Shown here: one piece after another, positions 10,891 through 21,968 of the stretch
How the letters are laid out: each line of letters opens with the position of its first letter
Numbering within the stretch: the stretch's first letter is position 1
Assembly: GCA_030248295.1 (NCBI GenBank)
Contig: JASANH010000220.1
Span: forward strand, 186,001 to 250,000
Length of the DNA stretch: 64,000 nt
DNA from: Mesodorylaimus sp. YZB2_4
Lineage: Eukaryota; Nematoda; Enoplea; Dorylaimida; Dorylaimidae
Reading direction: 5' to 3'
The notes under the pieces: generated by a model
Told to the model about the DNA's origin: nothing
Databases searched by the model: none
Seen by the model: only the letters and a program-made list of their open reading frames with translations
Program-made: the position numbers and the translations under genes

Positions 10891-12047
10891 TCACATTCCC
10901 TTCAGAACGGTCACGTCTGCTTTGAGATGCCCCTCGCCGTCGCCGATCGTCACCACCGCAGCGTAGTTGTTGAATTCGCCGCCATAGTTCGGAGCACTGA
11001 AGACGGTCATGCATTGGAAGCCGTCACCGAAGACTTTGAACCCTTCCTTGAAGACCTGAAAGGGAGCGGTTTGTCAGGGTCGTGTTGAGAATGCGCCCAG
11101 TTCGTGCTTACACACCTGGTGCGCACGGATGATGCAGTCGATTTCGTGGCGCGAGAGGAAGTCGTTGAGGGCATCCAGGCCGAACTGATGTCCAAGACCG
11201 CGAGGATTGGGTGCGAAACCTAAAGAACGTAAGAAATAGCCTTGACTCGGAGATCTGACCGATCATCAACTTACCATCGATGTCGTCGGATGGATCAGAC
11301 CAGAGCAGATCGGCCACCACCTCGTTGTCCCGGATCGACTCGATGGGCATGGGGAGATTTCGAATGTCGTCCAAACTGCGCAGTCTCTTGGCCGGTATGC
11401 CGCCGTGCATGCAGAGGGCTCGACCATTCAGCAACGCGGCCACAGGCATCCACGTGAACACCTCCTGAAAGGAGAGTGCTCGTCCTGTCCATACTAGTAG
11501 CAAACTCTGGCACTTACGTTGAACTCCAGCCACAGCTGCTCGCTGAACCGGGTCTTGACCTCCTCGTAGAAGCCGTAGAACCTGTTGATCTCCTTCGCCT
11601 CGTGGTTGCCTCGCAGCAAGAAGACGAACCTCGGGCAAAACACCCTCAGGGCCAACAGCAGACACACCACCTCGACGCTGTGGTGTCCTCTGTCCACGTA
11701 ATCGCCTGAAATTCAGCCGTCGAAGCTCGTGAGGGGATGGCGAATCTGACTGGGCACTTACCTAGAAACAGGTACCTCCGTGGGTTCGGCCAGCCGAGCT
11801 TGTTGAAGATTTGCAAGAGGTCTCTGTGTTGACCGTGAGTATCGCCGCAGATGTGGACTGGCGCTTTGACTTCGATCAAGGCTGACGGGCTCCTCTTCAG
11901 CACCCGTTTGGCCGCGACGAGCAGGGTCGAGATTTCTGACGCCAGCAACGGTTTCTTTTTGAGCTCCGACGGCATCGCGAGCCGGTCGATCAGGCTTTTG
12001 TAGAAGACCGTCTTTTCCTTCACACTCGGACTGCTCACGCTATTCAT
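10891..12047 (-). CDS. PP1-like serine/threonine phosphatase
   Basis: This is a metallophosphatase of the PPP family, probably a divergent PP1 catalytic subunit. Exons in order: 12047-11762, 11705-11518, 11464-11275, 11219-11116 and 11055-10891; phases agree and give 310 residues (PP1 is about 330). All metal and catalytic motifs are present: [32 protein letters not shown] and IIRAHQ. The PP1 signature SAPNYCGEF reads SAPNYGGEF, so the cysteine that microcystin attacks in PP1 is glycine. GDTHG replaces the usual GDIHG. The protein ends shortly after the core, without the usual PP1 tail. An upstream in-frame ATG at 12071 would add eight residues. Divergent PP1 paralogues are often germline-enriched in invertebrates; that role is only an inference here. 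Confidence 0.88.
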
Positions 12048-12239
12048 TTTTGGCTGACGCACGAACCACACCGACCGATCTCGGCGAGCGTAGGCCTCGC
12101 AATGACCCAGCAGGGCGAGTATAGCACAAGGCGGACGGAAAGCAGTGTAAAGTAAGAGTTGCAGGAGTTCTCACTCATCGTCAGTGTACGTGGAGCCATT
12201 AGTTTCGAAGAACCATGGGGAGACATGCACCGCCTCCTG

Positions 12240-12774
12240 TTTTTGTAAAAGTTTATGATTCGTGTATAAGATCAATTTTAGAATTTAGCTCCGTGGCATC
12301 CAATCCTGTTTTAAAGGCTGATATTGATCAATTGGAACGTGCTAATAGGCTAGTACACTGAGGCACTTAGGCTAATATTGAATGATTTTACCAGTTCTTA
12401 TTGCGATGCCTTGGGTAAAGCTGGTTGGTCCACGCTTTTTTAAGAGAAGGAAACGTTTGAAACTGTCTCACTTTTATAAATTTTATAATGGTACTCATGA
12501 CTTTGGAAACGCCCGTTTTATTCACAAATCTGATTTTCGCGCTAGTGCTCGTACGTGCGAAGCCTATCATGTGATTGTTACAAAGCACTTAACTGACCGT
12601 GAGTCATATAAGCAAAGCTTTGTATATTCATCGATCGTTTTATGGAATGCTGTGCCCGCTGAGACTATTTTTGGAGGCGTTTCGCGTTTTCATTCTGACA
12701 TTTCTAAATTGCGCTTTAAAAACTGTATACGTATACTTTTGCTGTGTCTCTCGCTCCTTGAGTGCATGTAGTTA
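12240..12774 (+). mobile_element. Non-LTR retrotransposon (LINE) 3' remnant
   Basis: Translation near 12243 gives YDSCIRSILEFSSV followed by KADIDQLERANRLV, the typical end of a LINE reverse transcriptase (YVRPILEY ... DIxxLExxQRR). After stops, another frame from about 12382 gives RRKRLKLSHFYKFYNG and later SFVYSSIVLWNAVPAE, matching the RR..RL..FYKI.NG and WN.LP blocks that close such polyproteins. The frame is broken and the polymerase core is absent, so this is a dead 5'-truncated copy. Confidence 0.7.
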
Positions 12775-15043
12775 TTTGCTTGAGCGATGAGTAAAATATG
12801 AGTATGAGCTTGTTTGGTGTTCGTCGGGTAAGCCCGCTTCTGTTTTTGCTGCCTGAGCCAGTAAAAATGTTAGAACGGGCGCACTTTAGAAGGTAGAATT
12901 TCCCTGGTTGCGAGTGCACACCGGCCGCTGGAGGACAGTCGGGAAGCAAGCACAAAATAAAACTCGACTTCTGCCACGCAAAAGAGGTGAAAATTGTTTT
13001 TGGCGTTTTAATTTCACAAGTCGAATTTAAACGAAAACTTGATGGGTCAGCTGGAACTGCTCTTGGTGTGGCCTGTTTGACATGGGGAGTCTGGTGAGTA
13101 CGGCGAGCACGAAAAGAAGGCGCATCTTGACTATGTCCCTTGTCACACATATGTGGGCACTTTTTGGGTGTGCACTACTGCGTGTCTCCACGGTTAGGAA
13201 TACTGTAACTGGGCCGAGTTCTGTCGCATCCTTCAGGCGCTTATTCAGAATTGCTTCGGGTGCCCGATCGTAGCCGTCTCACTCGGTTCACCGACGCGGC
13301 TTAACTCTGGGCAGGGAAGCATATGGGCTTTCATCCAGGGGTGCTACCCCAATGGCGTGCACATGTGCCTCGTCTCGTCGATAAATGTGACTCTTCACTC
13401 ATATTTTATTGTCAGCTTGCACATACTTGCATCGCCTTGCTATTCCATGTCTGTCAGAGTCGCTGTTGAATACTATAATCGTTCGTATCCTTCCGTTGTG
13501 CTGCCTACCGGGCCCCTCGACCATCCGATCACCCAAAACTTGCTCTCGCGATGAACTTGGCGTGCCTTGGGACTGTATATATCTTTGCGCAAAGGAAAGT
13601 CATGGTCAAAACGGCATATGGGCACGTAGACTGAATTGTCGGATATACGTTTATCGACAAGCACGGCTTGTGCATGGCGAATAAAAACTGCCGATGTGCC
13701 ATGTGGCCAAGAAAGGACGCAAGAAGCTCAAAAAAGCTAGGAATGGGATCGAAACCACAGCTCAAATTCTCCTCGAAACTAGCTGCCGCCTGTTCGAGAC
13801 AGTGAAGCAGTGATTCATGATCAGATTTCCCCTTTCAGGATCGAAAATCTCCCCATCGCAGCCATGAATTAGAAGCAGCTCCTACCATTTTTCTGTGTTT
13901 CTGTTTACACTGACGCGAAGTGCGACTGTAGCAATGCAATCTTTGCGCTGACGAGTGGCTTATCCTTTCCTATGGACTCATATTCATACAGCACTGCAGT
14001 GGCTGACGATTTTAATTTGATACTACGCCTGGCTAATATTTTGGGGGCTTTCAACCCTAGAATTAGCCCCCACGCCAGGCCAGTTCAGCCTCGCCTGGTC
14101 TCGCTACAGTAGTTCAGCCAATAGGGGCCAGCAGTCAAACTTCTAAGCAAAGTGGGGCGTTACTGTGTGTGGTGGTTTGCCAAACGAACCTCCATCCCTG
14201 GGATTAAGCCCAGGACCAGCCCAGCCGCTTGCACCAATGCAAAACGGGTTGATGTATAGTCACCTTGAAAATCAGGCAAAACCCGAGATCGGGCACTCGG
14301 GAATTAGGATGCTTGCTCAGGCTCGAAACAAGTCATCCATATGCGCACAACTGAGGAGCGCCCCGCACAGAAGGGTACCATATGAACCACGAAGGGACAT
14401 CCAGCGCTCAGATAATGAGCGACAAAGCAAAAAAGAATCTCAATAATCAATAGAATAAACGCTTCCCCGCGCGTGCATGGACCCTGTGCCATGTTTGCTA
14501 TTTAGTGCTCAATCATCAGCTTAAGGCAGCATCATGCAGCTTCCGAGGTGGCTTTGATCAATCGATGTTAGGAGCTGATGGAGAACTAACGACAAATATT
14601 ATTGGTCTGCCTTATTGAGCTGATTTGTGCTGCAAGTAGAATGGCATTGAAAAACACGTTCGAATACATCTGTCAAACGCCAAATCCTCCTGGTGTCATT
14701 TGCGTCATCCAATACCCAGGTCACTCCGGTATTTGTCAGACCGTCCGGAAATCTGTCGTATCTGCCTGAACAGTGAGCAATATTGGCGCACCAGGTCCTT
14801 TCCTGACCTCTTGCCTGGCCTTTTGTCGCATGTTTTACCCCAGTTCGCAGCATGCTCTGCTTCTGGGGCTTTAATGGCCATCATGGCGATCGAGCTTGAC
14901 TCAACACGATCACAGTTTCGTTCAAACGCACACATCGAGTTAGTCGAGTACCGAGTCGATTACAAAAAGATCACTACACCAGCATGTTAGCAGCGAGCAT
15001 GCAAATCATCTTGGCAAATCACCCTGACTTCTTCGAAGAGTTT
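12775..15043. other. Gene-poor spacer
   Basis: I found no recognisable coding exon, RNA gene or clear repeat. Open frames such as the minus-strand one at 14599-14853 show no family signature and no consistent splice structure. The right end is presumably the 3' flank of the HMG-box gene. Confidence 0.4.
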
Positions 15044-15837
15044 TCAGGCCTCGATCGGGGGCGCATGCTTCGCAGCTCGTTGGCGGGCGACGGACTGACG
15101 CATTTCGTAGTTGCGCACTCGATCCAGAGCCTCTTGACGGAACCGCATTCGACGGTACTCGCGCATTTCGATGGCGAAGCGTTGCTTGTCGTCGGCGCTT
15201 TTTTTCCTAAAAGTCAGAAGCGGTGACAGAGTCCCCGAGTGCCCTCTGCATATGACTTACACGAATGGCTCCTTCTCCTCGTCGGACATTTTGCGCCATC
15301 GAGCGGCGATCTCCATCACGATGTCTTGATTAGGCCAGTTCGGGAACTCTCGCCGCACTTCTCGGAACGCGTCCTGCGTGTAGATCATGTACGGATTGCG
15401 GCTGCGTTTCTAAAACGATCAATGGTTCCCAAATCAGCATCAATGTCCAAGGGCAATGTCCATGTCCCTCACTACCCAAGCACCAGATAACTTACTGGGG
15501 CATCCACGGGCTTCCGTTTTCGGCGCGTTCGCGGCGGACGGCCCCAGGCCTCCGCGACCCACTTTTCCTTGGCGGTTCGATGGCGTTCCCAGTCCTTGAT
15601 GCTCAGTTACCTGTACGGCTTCCGCTCCTCTTCCCGTCATATTCCGCTAAGCTTGGCCGAGACCGCGGACGATCACTTGCGGCATCCTGAATGGGACGAG
15701 TCCCCTCAAAATAAAACTATCGACCCGAAAAGAACAAGATGGTGCCTGGTGCCCAGAATTCGTCCGACCCGACGGAAATTCGCTTGCACGAAGTAGGCGC
15801 AGGCGCTGCGGAGCTTCTTCGGGGGCGCCTGGTCCAT
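15044..15837 (-). pseudogene. HMG-box gene with disrupted first box
   Basis: Three exons on the minus strand (high end near 15575 down to 15496, then 15409-15261 and 15206-15044) join in phase and encode an intact HMG box: RSRNPYMIYTQDAFREVRRE, then NQDIVMEIAARWRKMSDEEK and DDKQRFAIEMREYRR, ending IEA-stop. Upstream, an ATG at 15837 begins MDQAPPKKLRSACAYFVQA, the first helix of another HMG box. The frame continuing that box reads VSAKLSGI-stop-REEERKPYR-stop-LSIKDWERHR. A TGA falls on the conserved HMG tryptophan, another TGA lies about 12 codons earlier and a TAA ten residues later. Two boxes and small size recall TFAM or HMGB proteins. Either the gene is decaying or box 1 is skipped by splicing I cannot resolve. 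Confidence 0.55.
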
Positions 15838-15849
15838 TTTTCTTCGCTC

Positions 15850-15978
15850 AACCACCAGTCGTTGCCCGCCATGACGACACGATTCGAGACGACTATGACC
15901 AACCGACCGCACCAGACAGACGCAGGAAGTGAAATGACTTCGAGAGGCTTTTTCCAAAGTGGTCGTGGCGAAAGTGTA
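15850..15978 (+). repeat. Direct duplication, copy 1
   Basis: This segment and 16935-17050 share ordered blocks: CGATTCGAGACGACT, ACCAGACAG, GGAAGTGAAATG, and a closing GGTCG..G..AAAGTGTA. Identity looks about 80 percent with small indels. Copy 1 overlaps the 5' flank of the HMG-box gene; copy 2 directly follows the kinase fragment. Confidence 0.65.
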
Positions 15979-16210
15979 AAGAACGCCTTGAAAGCAAGTA
16001 TGGCGGCGCCTGAGTTTGACGGCGAGTTTATGTGCCTCTGTGCCACCCTATCTTAGTGTTTGTTATGTCATTTGTCCTCCATATGAATTGCGGAAGTGTC
16101 GCATCTCTTGACTCAAGACAAGACCTCTGGCAAGCCTAGGCCTAAAATTCCGGTATGGCTTTGCGATGCTGCGCAAAGATATTAGGTGGTGACGGGTCGT
16201 AAACAATGGA

Positions 16211-16271
16211 CGTGATTCAGTCTCACGTTGTCAACGATCGGCAATCACTGACAAGGTGAGACCGAATCACG
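16211..16271. repeat. Hairpin with 23-nt arms
   Basis: Positions 16211-16233 pair with 16249-16271 with two mismatches across a 15-nt loop. The outer part is CGTGATTCAGTCTCAC against GTGAGACCGAATCACG. It could be a small foldback repeat or a structured RNA; nothing shows it is transcribed. Confidence 0.55.
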
Positions 16272-16667
16272 TTTATTGGTTCACACGGCACAGTCGATAG
16301 CGTGGGCGTCGCACACGAATAGGAGCGAAAAGTCGGACAAGACAGTGAACGCCTAATAGTTTGGACAACTTTGTGTGCTATGCTCGCGCTTTTAGCTCGG
16401 CGTCGACAAGATCTTCTATCGAGACTTGCAGTGACAGTTCTAGGTCGATCTGCTGAGGAAAGGAGGAGACTTCTGCTGTGTCGACGGGGGAACTTTGCTC
16501 AGCGTGAACCACAATCAAGAAGCCTGCACTTCGAGTTCGAGCGACAGCGGGTAAGTGACTCGCACTGATGCCGGGCTTCAGAGGGCCACCCCAACAGCAG
16601 GTCCCGATTTGAATGCTGGTTTTTTTAATGCGATGGCCGTCTCCAACTCGTTCCAAGGACTGCTGGC

Positions 16668-16936
16668 CGAGTATACTACCATAGGCAGAAACCGGTGACG
16701 AAAGCGACCGAGTGCAAGTTCCTGAATCCAGTCACGGTCGAGGTCGAGTTTATCGATCCGAAGCGGGTGAAACTGGAGAAGCAGTTGGGCGCGGTGAGAT
16801 CTTGTTTCGGACTGATCAAGCCTGAATCAGGCTAGTGCACCCATCGTTTCAGGGAAACTTTGGCCAAGTGTGGCGTGCGGAGCTGCTGCCAGCCAGTCGG
16901 AAGGCCAAAGAAGACTGGGCCATCGCTCTTCTCCCA
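16668..16936 (+). pseudogene. Tyrosine kinase juxtamembrane/N-lobe fragment
   Basis: Exon 16668-16793 encodes RVYYHRQKPVTKATECKF followed by FIDPKRVKLEKQLGA. After a 59-bp intron, exon 16853 onward reads GNFGQVWRAELLPASRKA. Together these give a glycine-rich loop (LGAGNFGQVWRAEL) preceded by a juxtamembrane-like stretch, as in receptor tyrosine kinases. The VAVK position reads WAIA, so the ATP-binding lysine is missing, and the frame soon stops. No other kinase subdomain follows on this strand. The piece would complement the C-lobe relic at 9.7-10.5 kb, but it lies on the opposite strand. Confidence 0.55.
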
Positions 16937-17050
16937 ACCACCCAGTTGTTATCCGATTCGAGACGACTTTGACCACCGACCACACCAGACAGCGCTGGAA
17001 GTGAAATGCCTACGAGACCACGTTTTCAAAGCGGTCGGGGCAAAAGTGTA
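16935..17050 (+). repeat. Direct duplication, copy 2
   Basis: This is the partner of 15850-15978, starting at CCAACCACCCAG and ending AAAAGTGTA. It abuts the end of the kinase fragment, so duplication and fragment may have moved together. Confidence 0.65.
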
Positions 17051-17771
17051 GTCTTCCGTGCCAATGCAAGCTGACCGCGCTTATTCTCATTCTCTGTCGT
17101 TTCAACACTGAAAATTACTGCATCTTTTTGATATTTCATGTGACGATGCCCAATAGGACTCGAATGTGGAAAGGCTTCGCGACGAAGGCGAGAGACAGGA
17201 AGGAGTTTCAGACTTGTCAGCCATGCTCGCATTCTTATAATCACGGATCGGAAGAAACAGTGCAGGGTCGGCTGATGAGTTCTGAAGATGATCGAAAAGG
17301 GTACGCGAGAATTAGCACAATCGTCAGGCTCACTTCTTATGGCCCATGCGGAGGATTTGTCACTACTTGCATTAGCCAAGTCGACATTAAAATGTTCGAA
17401 AGTGTCAATCTGGCACTGACTTTGGCTTGTATTTTAAAGGCCGCATACTTATTTTGCCTCAGATCTGAAGGACTGCTATAACCTAATTTTCCTTCGTGGC
17501 CATGAAATTCGGTATACGAACTCTTTCGATGGGGGGGGGGGGGGGGGCTGGCTGCTTGTTCCAAACCTTCACCATTGCCAGATTTGGGAATTTTGCATCG
17601 ATCGCTATTGATTGAACTCTCCCTATCGATTCAGCATTTGCGTATTTCGTATTGCCATGTACCGTGCTGTTCTTGTGGACTGATAAGTCTCGGAGCACAG
17701 TACAATCAATATCAGGGTCATCAAACTTCTGAAACTAGCATAAGCCGTACATGTTTTTGCACATTCGTATC
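17051..17771. other. Spacer with a 17-base G run
   Basis: No gene is recognised. The stretch includes an uninterrupted run of 17 G at 17531-17547. The right part is probably the EIF2B3 3'UTR on the minus strand. Confidence 0.45.
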
Positions 17772-20700
17772 TCATATATCCAACATCTGAGAGCTGTCGC
17801 CGATAATTTCAGATACAACTCGTCCTAAAGAAAGCAATGGGTTAATTTAACAAATTATAAAAATACTGTATGCTTACCCAATGAAATCACTTCTTTGCTC
17901 GTTCCCACGATGCTGTCTTTCACTTCAGCTTTCTCTCCGATTTGAGCACTGTGACAAATAATCGAGTTAGTAATGTTTGCCCTGCAAAGAACCACACTGA
18001 AATGAGCACTGGATTGGTTGGCCGATAACTTACCCGCTGCCAATGTGCACATGATCCATCAACAAAGAGTTGACCACTTTCGACTTGTCCGCCACAACAC
18101 AATTGGGACCGATAACCGACCTCTTGATCTGACCTTGAGTGACACTGTCTTTACCAAATACGCAATCCGCTGGCACGCTGCTCGGTTGCGAAATCCACTT
18201 CGGAAATGCTTTGACTATCTGAAAATCAATGAAACTAAGCACCTGTTTATGTTGATGGCTGGTAAACATACTCAGAATCCTGAAGGCACCTCAGAAAGAC
18301 CCACAACGGCACTCACCTGTTTATTAGCTTCGAAATACGAGCCATAATTATTCAATCGAGCATAAAACGAAGCTTGTTCAGGTTTCGGCACATAAGCCAA
18401 ACATCGTACTGGATTCCTAGATTTCGATAACGAGTGCGAGTATTCGGTAGCAGGTTCCATTCCTCCGCATAGCTTTTGAAGACCTACAAACATCGAAGCA
18501 TTGTATCAGAGGAGACTACTGTAGATGAAAAGGTGACCAACTTGGATTCAACGTCTTGGCATATTGCAAGGTGATCAAATATGGAATAAAATCAGCTTTG
18601 ATGGAAGAAAATCTGAAAAAATACTTTTTTTGTATACCAAACGCAAGTCTATTCAGTCAGCGCTTACTCGTTATTCTGTTTCAAGATCTCGATCACCCAT
18701 TTTTTCATAATATACAAATGACAGTCGGTCAGTTTCGTAGTGAATTTAGCTTGTGGGAATCTAAAATTCAAATATAAGCTTAGCTTTTAAACTCAGTTTA
18801 AATATTCAGACCACACCTGACCAACCAATTCCTAGGAAACGACAACGTGTCTTCGTCCAGGTCGTCTTCCGATGCCAAAAACGCCAGTCGTTGCTCCACA
18901 GGCTCGATAGCCACGATATCCCGCTCTAAAGATAATTGAGGTCTTCCTAGGGAAAATGTGCCAAGGCTAAGCTTACTTACCAACTTTTCTTTTACTTTTC
19001 GGCCCAGGAGCAGATCCTTGAATAGCATTCGAGGCGAACAAGCAGGTCACAGTGGCATCGGCGATTTGATGAACCGTCAGTAAATCATTCAAGGGAAGGT
19101 CAGTGATAAAATCGCACGACAGAAGAACCACGTCGCTCTAAAACAGAAAACCAACAAAATTTATGGACACGCAGCATTGGCATCTGCAGTACTATAGAAA
19201 CTAGCTAAGCTTTTACAAAAAAAGAATCCAGGTTTTTGGCATGTCTGACAAGTTGATCGAAGTTTACACAGAGCCAGGGGGAACGAGATACGCTGCATGT
19301 GGTGCCTCCCCATGAGGGGTCTCAAGAATATACACCTGGGGCTAAAATAGCAACCAGAGGGGGAATTCGCCCACCAGCCAGGGTAGACTATCGATTTCCT
19401 ACCGAATATGTCCGCCCTGTACATATACATTCGTCCGACCGCTAAAAAATGGGGTCAACACCATTCTTTAACTGGAAAAATCATTTTTTCCAGCGCTGGT
19501 GCCTTTTTTAACCGTCGAGCACCAAACACTCACTTTACTGGCGGGACGCGCTTACCCCGCGCCGCACGGCAAAGCGGTATTTCCTGGTGGCAAGACCCCC
19601 AAGTCTGGTAGGGGTACACCACACCAGCAGGGAGTCAAAGCCATAACGAACGCAGGATGCTCCTGCCCAGCATTCACTACCACTACCTGGGCTCTCCCGC
19701 TACAGTACTCCGAAAGGAGCTTACACCTGAAAAAGGCCCTTCGATTCGAGTAACCAGCGCCCGAACCCAGGCCGAGGGGATGTGAGGGAGTGGAGTCTCC
19801 GGACCAAAAAATTCATGCTAGTGCAAGGCTGGAGTAGGACTACACCTGCGGCTGAACGGTCGGGCTTGTGGCCTCGTGGGTTTGGTTTGCCTCTCACGCC
19901 GCAGTGCAGCAGGTGCTCAGTTACGGGCAAGTGTTCGACTCGCTGCCTGGGGCGACAGGCTAAATGGCCGTAAATTGGGCTCTGTCTCGCCTGGCCGACT
20001 GTCTCACTCGGCCGACCGTATCAGTTGGCCGCCCAATGTATACGCGATGTGAAGAATATGGCGTCATCCCTTCAGTGACCTGGCTGACCGTCTAACGATA
20101 AGAGCACCAATCGTGTAAGGATACATTATTGAGAGGTAGTACTGAGAGCCGGGTGCGGCTTTGGGAAATCATGATTACGGCGGTTGCGGTACCCCTCGGC
20201 ATGAATCGAGTTGCGAGGGCCTGGCTGCCCATGCAATCAGAACCAAATTCATTCGCAACAAGGCCTTGATCAGGTGAACCGATTTTTAATCGGCAAGTGA
20301 CCATTTTGATACCCCGCCACAAATCCTTCCTATTGTGTTGGCCTCTGGAAACATTGCCCCAAGTGGTGTCCAAGTCCACAGTTAATCGAGCACCCCCCTT
20401 ATTTCGACATTCTATATTCTGATGACTCATGTGTTTTTGTTTTCTCCTGATTCTTCGATTGCTTACTAGCCGCAAGGCCTTAACTGCTAGAACATTCATT
20501 GTGGGCCCAGCGAGACAGGCGGTAACCTCTCAAAATCAGTCCTACGTTAGACGGCCACCTGAGACAGTCGGCCAGGTGATACGGTGATACACAATCGTAC
20601 ATTGGAGAAGGTGCCGTGGGGAGTGGATGGTCTAAAACACTCCAGGCAGGCCTCCTAGTCGCAGGAGCCAGAGACATCAAACCGAAGGGTTCTGCCTCGA

Positions 20701-21579
20701 CTGGCCAACGAAGGCAAGCCAATAAACTGCTCCGGGTATAAGGCGTCTGGTGATGTGGTAAACATGAACATGAACCTAAGGGTGGGGGTTTTCCAGCCAC
20801 GGGAAACCATCGATCTCTCGACCGCCATGACCCTTAATGATTGCCCAAAGTAGGAAATCAGAACAGTGCCCTCAATGCTCTGAATGTAAACATTGACTCG
20901 CCTTACACTTCGATCGAAACACTGCTCTACAGCTAAAGCTACTAGCGCACCTAAGCTCACTCACTGACACCCAACCATGCGGCGAGGAATGTCAATCGAG
21001 GCCGGTGGGTTAGGCGTCTGCCTCTCACGCCAGGCGCGCAGTTACAAGCGAGTGTTCGACTCGCGGGCCGGTAAATCATTTCGTGCAAAATGTGTTCCTT
21101 CACCCTCGAGTGCGCATAAGCGTTTGGTGATGTGGTAAAACATGAACATGAATCATTTCAGTTTTTTTCGATCAAGACCCCAATCCCACTCTACTTACAT
21201 GTATCCTATTCGCAATCATCCGCAGCGCGTCCGCTGTCCCACACGATTCTTGATCAGCAGGCAAACCAAACCAATCGATCTTGATCGAAAATCGATATTC
21301 TTTCGACATCAAGCTTTGAACAGGAGCCAGGCATTTCGCTGGCACGATCACAATGACCTCTATAAACGTAAACCAATCAATCCCCTTTTCGCCCACCAAC
21401 ACTACAACATATGACTTACCAGAAAAACCAGAACTTTCCAGATAATTCAAAGGATACCAGAGCATCTGCTTGTTGGCAACGGGTAGCAGACACTTGGGGA
21501 TCGTAGTTGTAATTTCGATCATCCGAGACCCAGTGCCACCACCGAATACCACCGCTTGATAAGGACTCGATTTCTTCAT
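17772..21579 (-). CDS. EIF2B3: Translation initiation factor eIF2B subunit gamma
   Basis: This catalytic-complex subunit of the eIF2 guanine-nucleotide exchange factor acts in the cytosol. Exons: 21579-21420, 21359-21199, 19137-18981, 18925-18817, 18760-18668, 18612-18542, 18483-18317, 18218-18034, 17981-17878 and 17824-17772. All phases fit and give 419 residues (human 452). The N-terminus is a nucleotidyl-transferase fold: AVVFGGGTGSRM, IPKCLLPVANKQMLWYPLN, CGTADALR, VVLLSCDFITDLPLNDLL. The C-terminus is a left-handed hexapeptide-repeat domain with IKRSVIGPNCVV and NSIICHSAQIGEKAEVKDSI, ending GDSSQMLDI. The donor of exon 6 is a weak GTTGGT. The start lies 11 bases after a strong acceptor (CATTTTTAG), and TECR ends 389 bp upstream on the same strand. 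The third gene-level intron (19138-21198) is filled with repeats. Confidence 0.92.
19861..19950 (+). mobile_element. tRNA-like SINE head in EIF2B3 intron
   Basis: GGCCTCGTGGGTTTGG resembles a D-arm/A box, and CAAGTGTTCGACTCGCTGC matches the tRNA B box (GTTCGANTC). Arms do not pair, so it is a tRNA-derived repeat. It shares GCCTCTCACGCC and GTGTTCGACTCGC with the copy at 21001-21070. Confidence 0.5.
20741..21160 (+). repeat. Two copies of a ~40-bp direct repeat
   Basis: GGTGATGTGGTAAACATGAA near 20751 and GGTGATGTGGTAAAACATGA near 21126 are each followed by CATGAA and preceded by a similar ATAAG-GCGT block. They are about 375 bp apart within one EIF2B3 intron. Confidence 0.55.
21001..21070 (+). 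mobile_element. tRNA-like SINE head in EIF2B3 intron
   Basis: GGTGGGTTAGGCGTCTGCC resembles an A box with anticodon-arm region, and GAGTGTTCGACTCGCGGG a B box with T-arm. There is no matching acceptor stem. It is related to the copy at 19861 and, on the other strand, to 36253-36335, which shares GGTTAAGGCGTCTGCC. Confidence 0.5.
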
Positions 21580-21968
21580 CGTTTTTACTAAAAATGATCT
21601 GAAATGCACAGAATTGCTTCAAATATCAATTTCAGACATAGGCCAATAATCCCGACATTTTAAGAAATGACACGATTAATAACTACTTTTTATTTTTCAC
21701 TACCGACAAAAATTTCCTCGATATCGGACATTTGAGGCCAATCACGCGCCAGAAATCCGATTGAAACAATTCCAGCAATCCCGGCAAAAGAGAAAGAATC
21801 GACGATCTCAAAATAAATAAGAAAAATTAGGTAATTTTTCAAAAAAAGCATTTTATATTCTATTGAAAACGAAAAAACAACCCTGGTGCTGGCCTCTACA
21901 CTTAAATCAGAACATGAATTTCACAATTTCATCTACTTCCAGAAAGTTTTGTCCTTTCGTCCCGTTTT

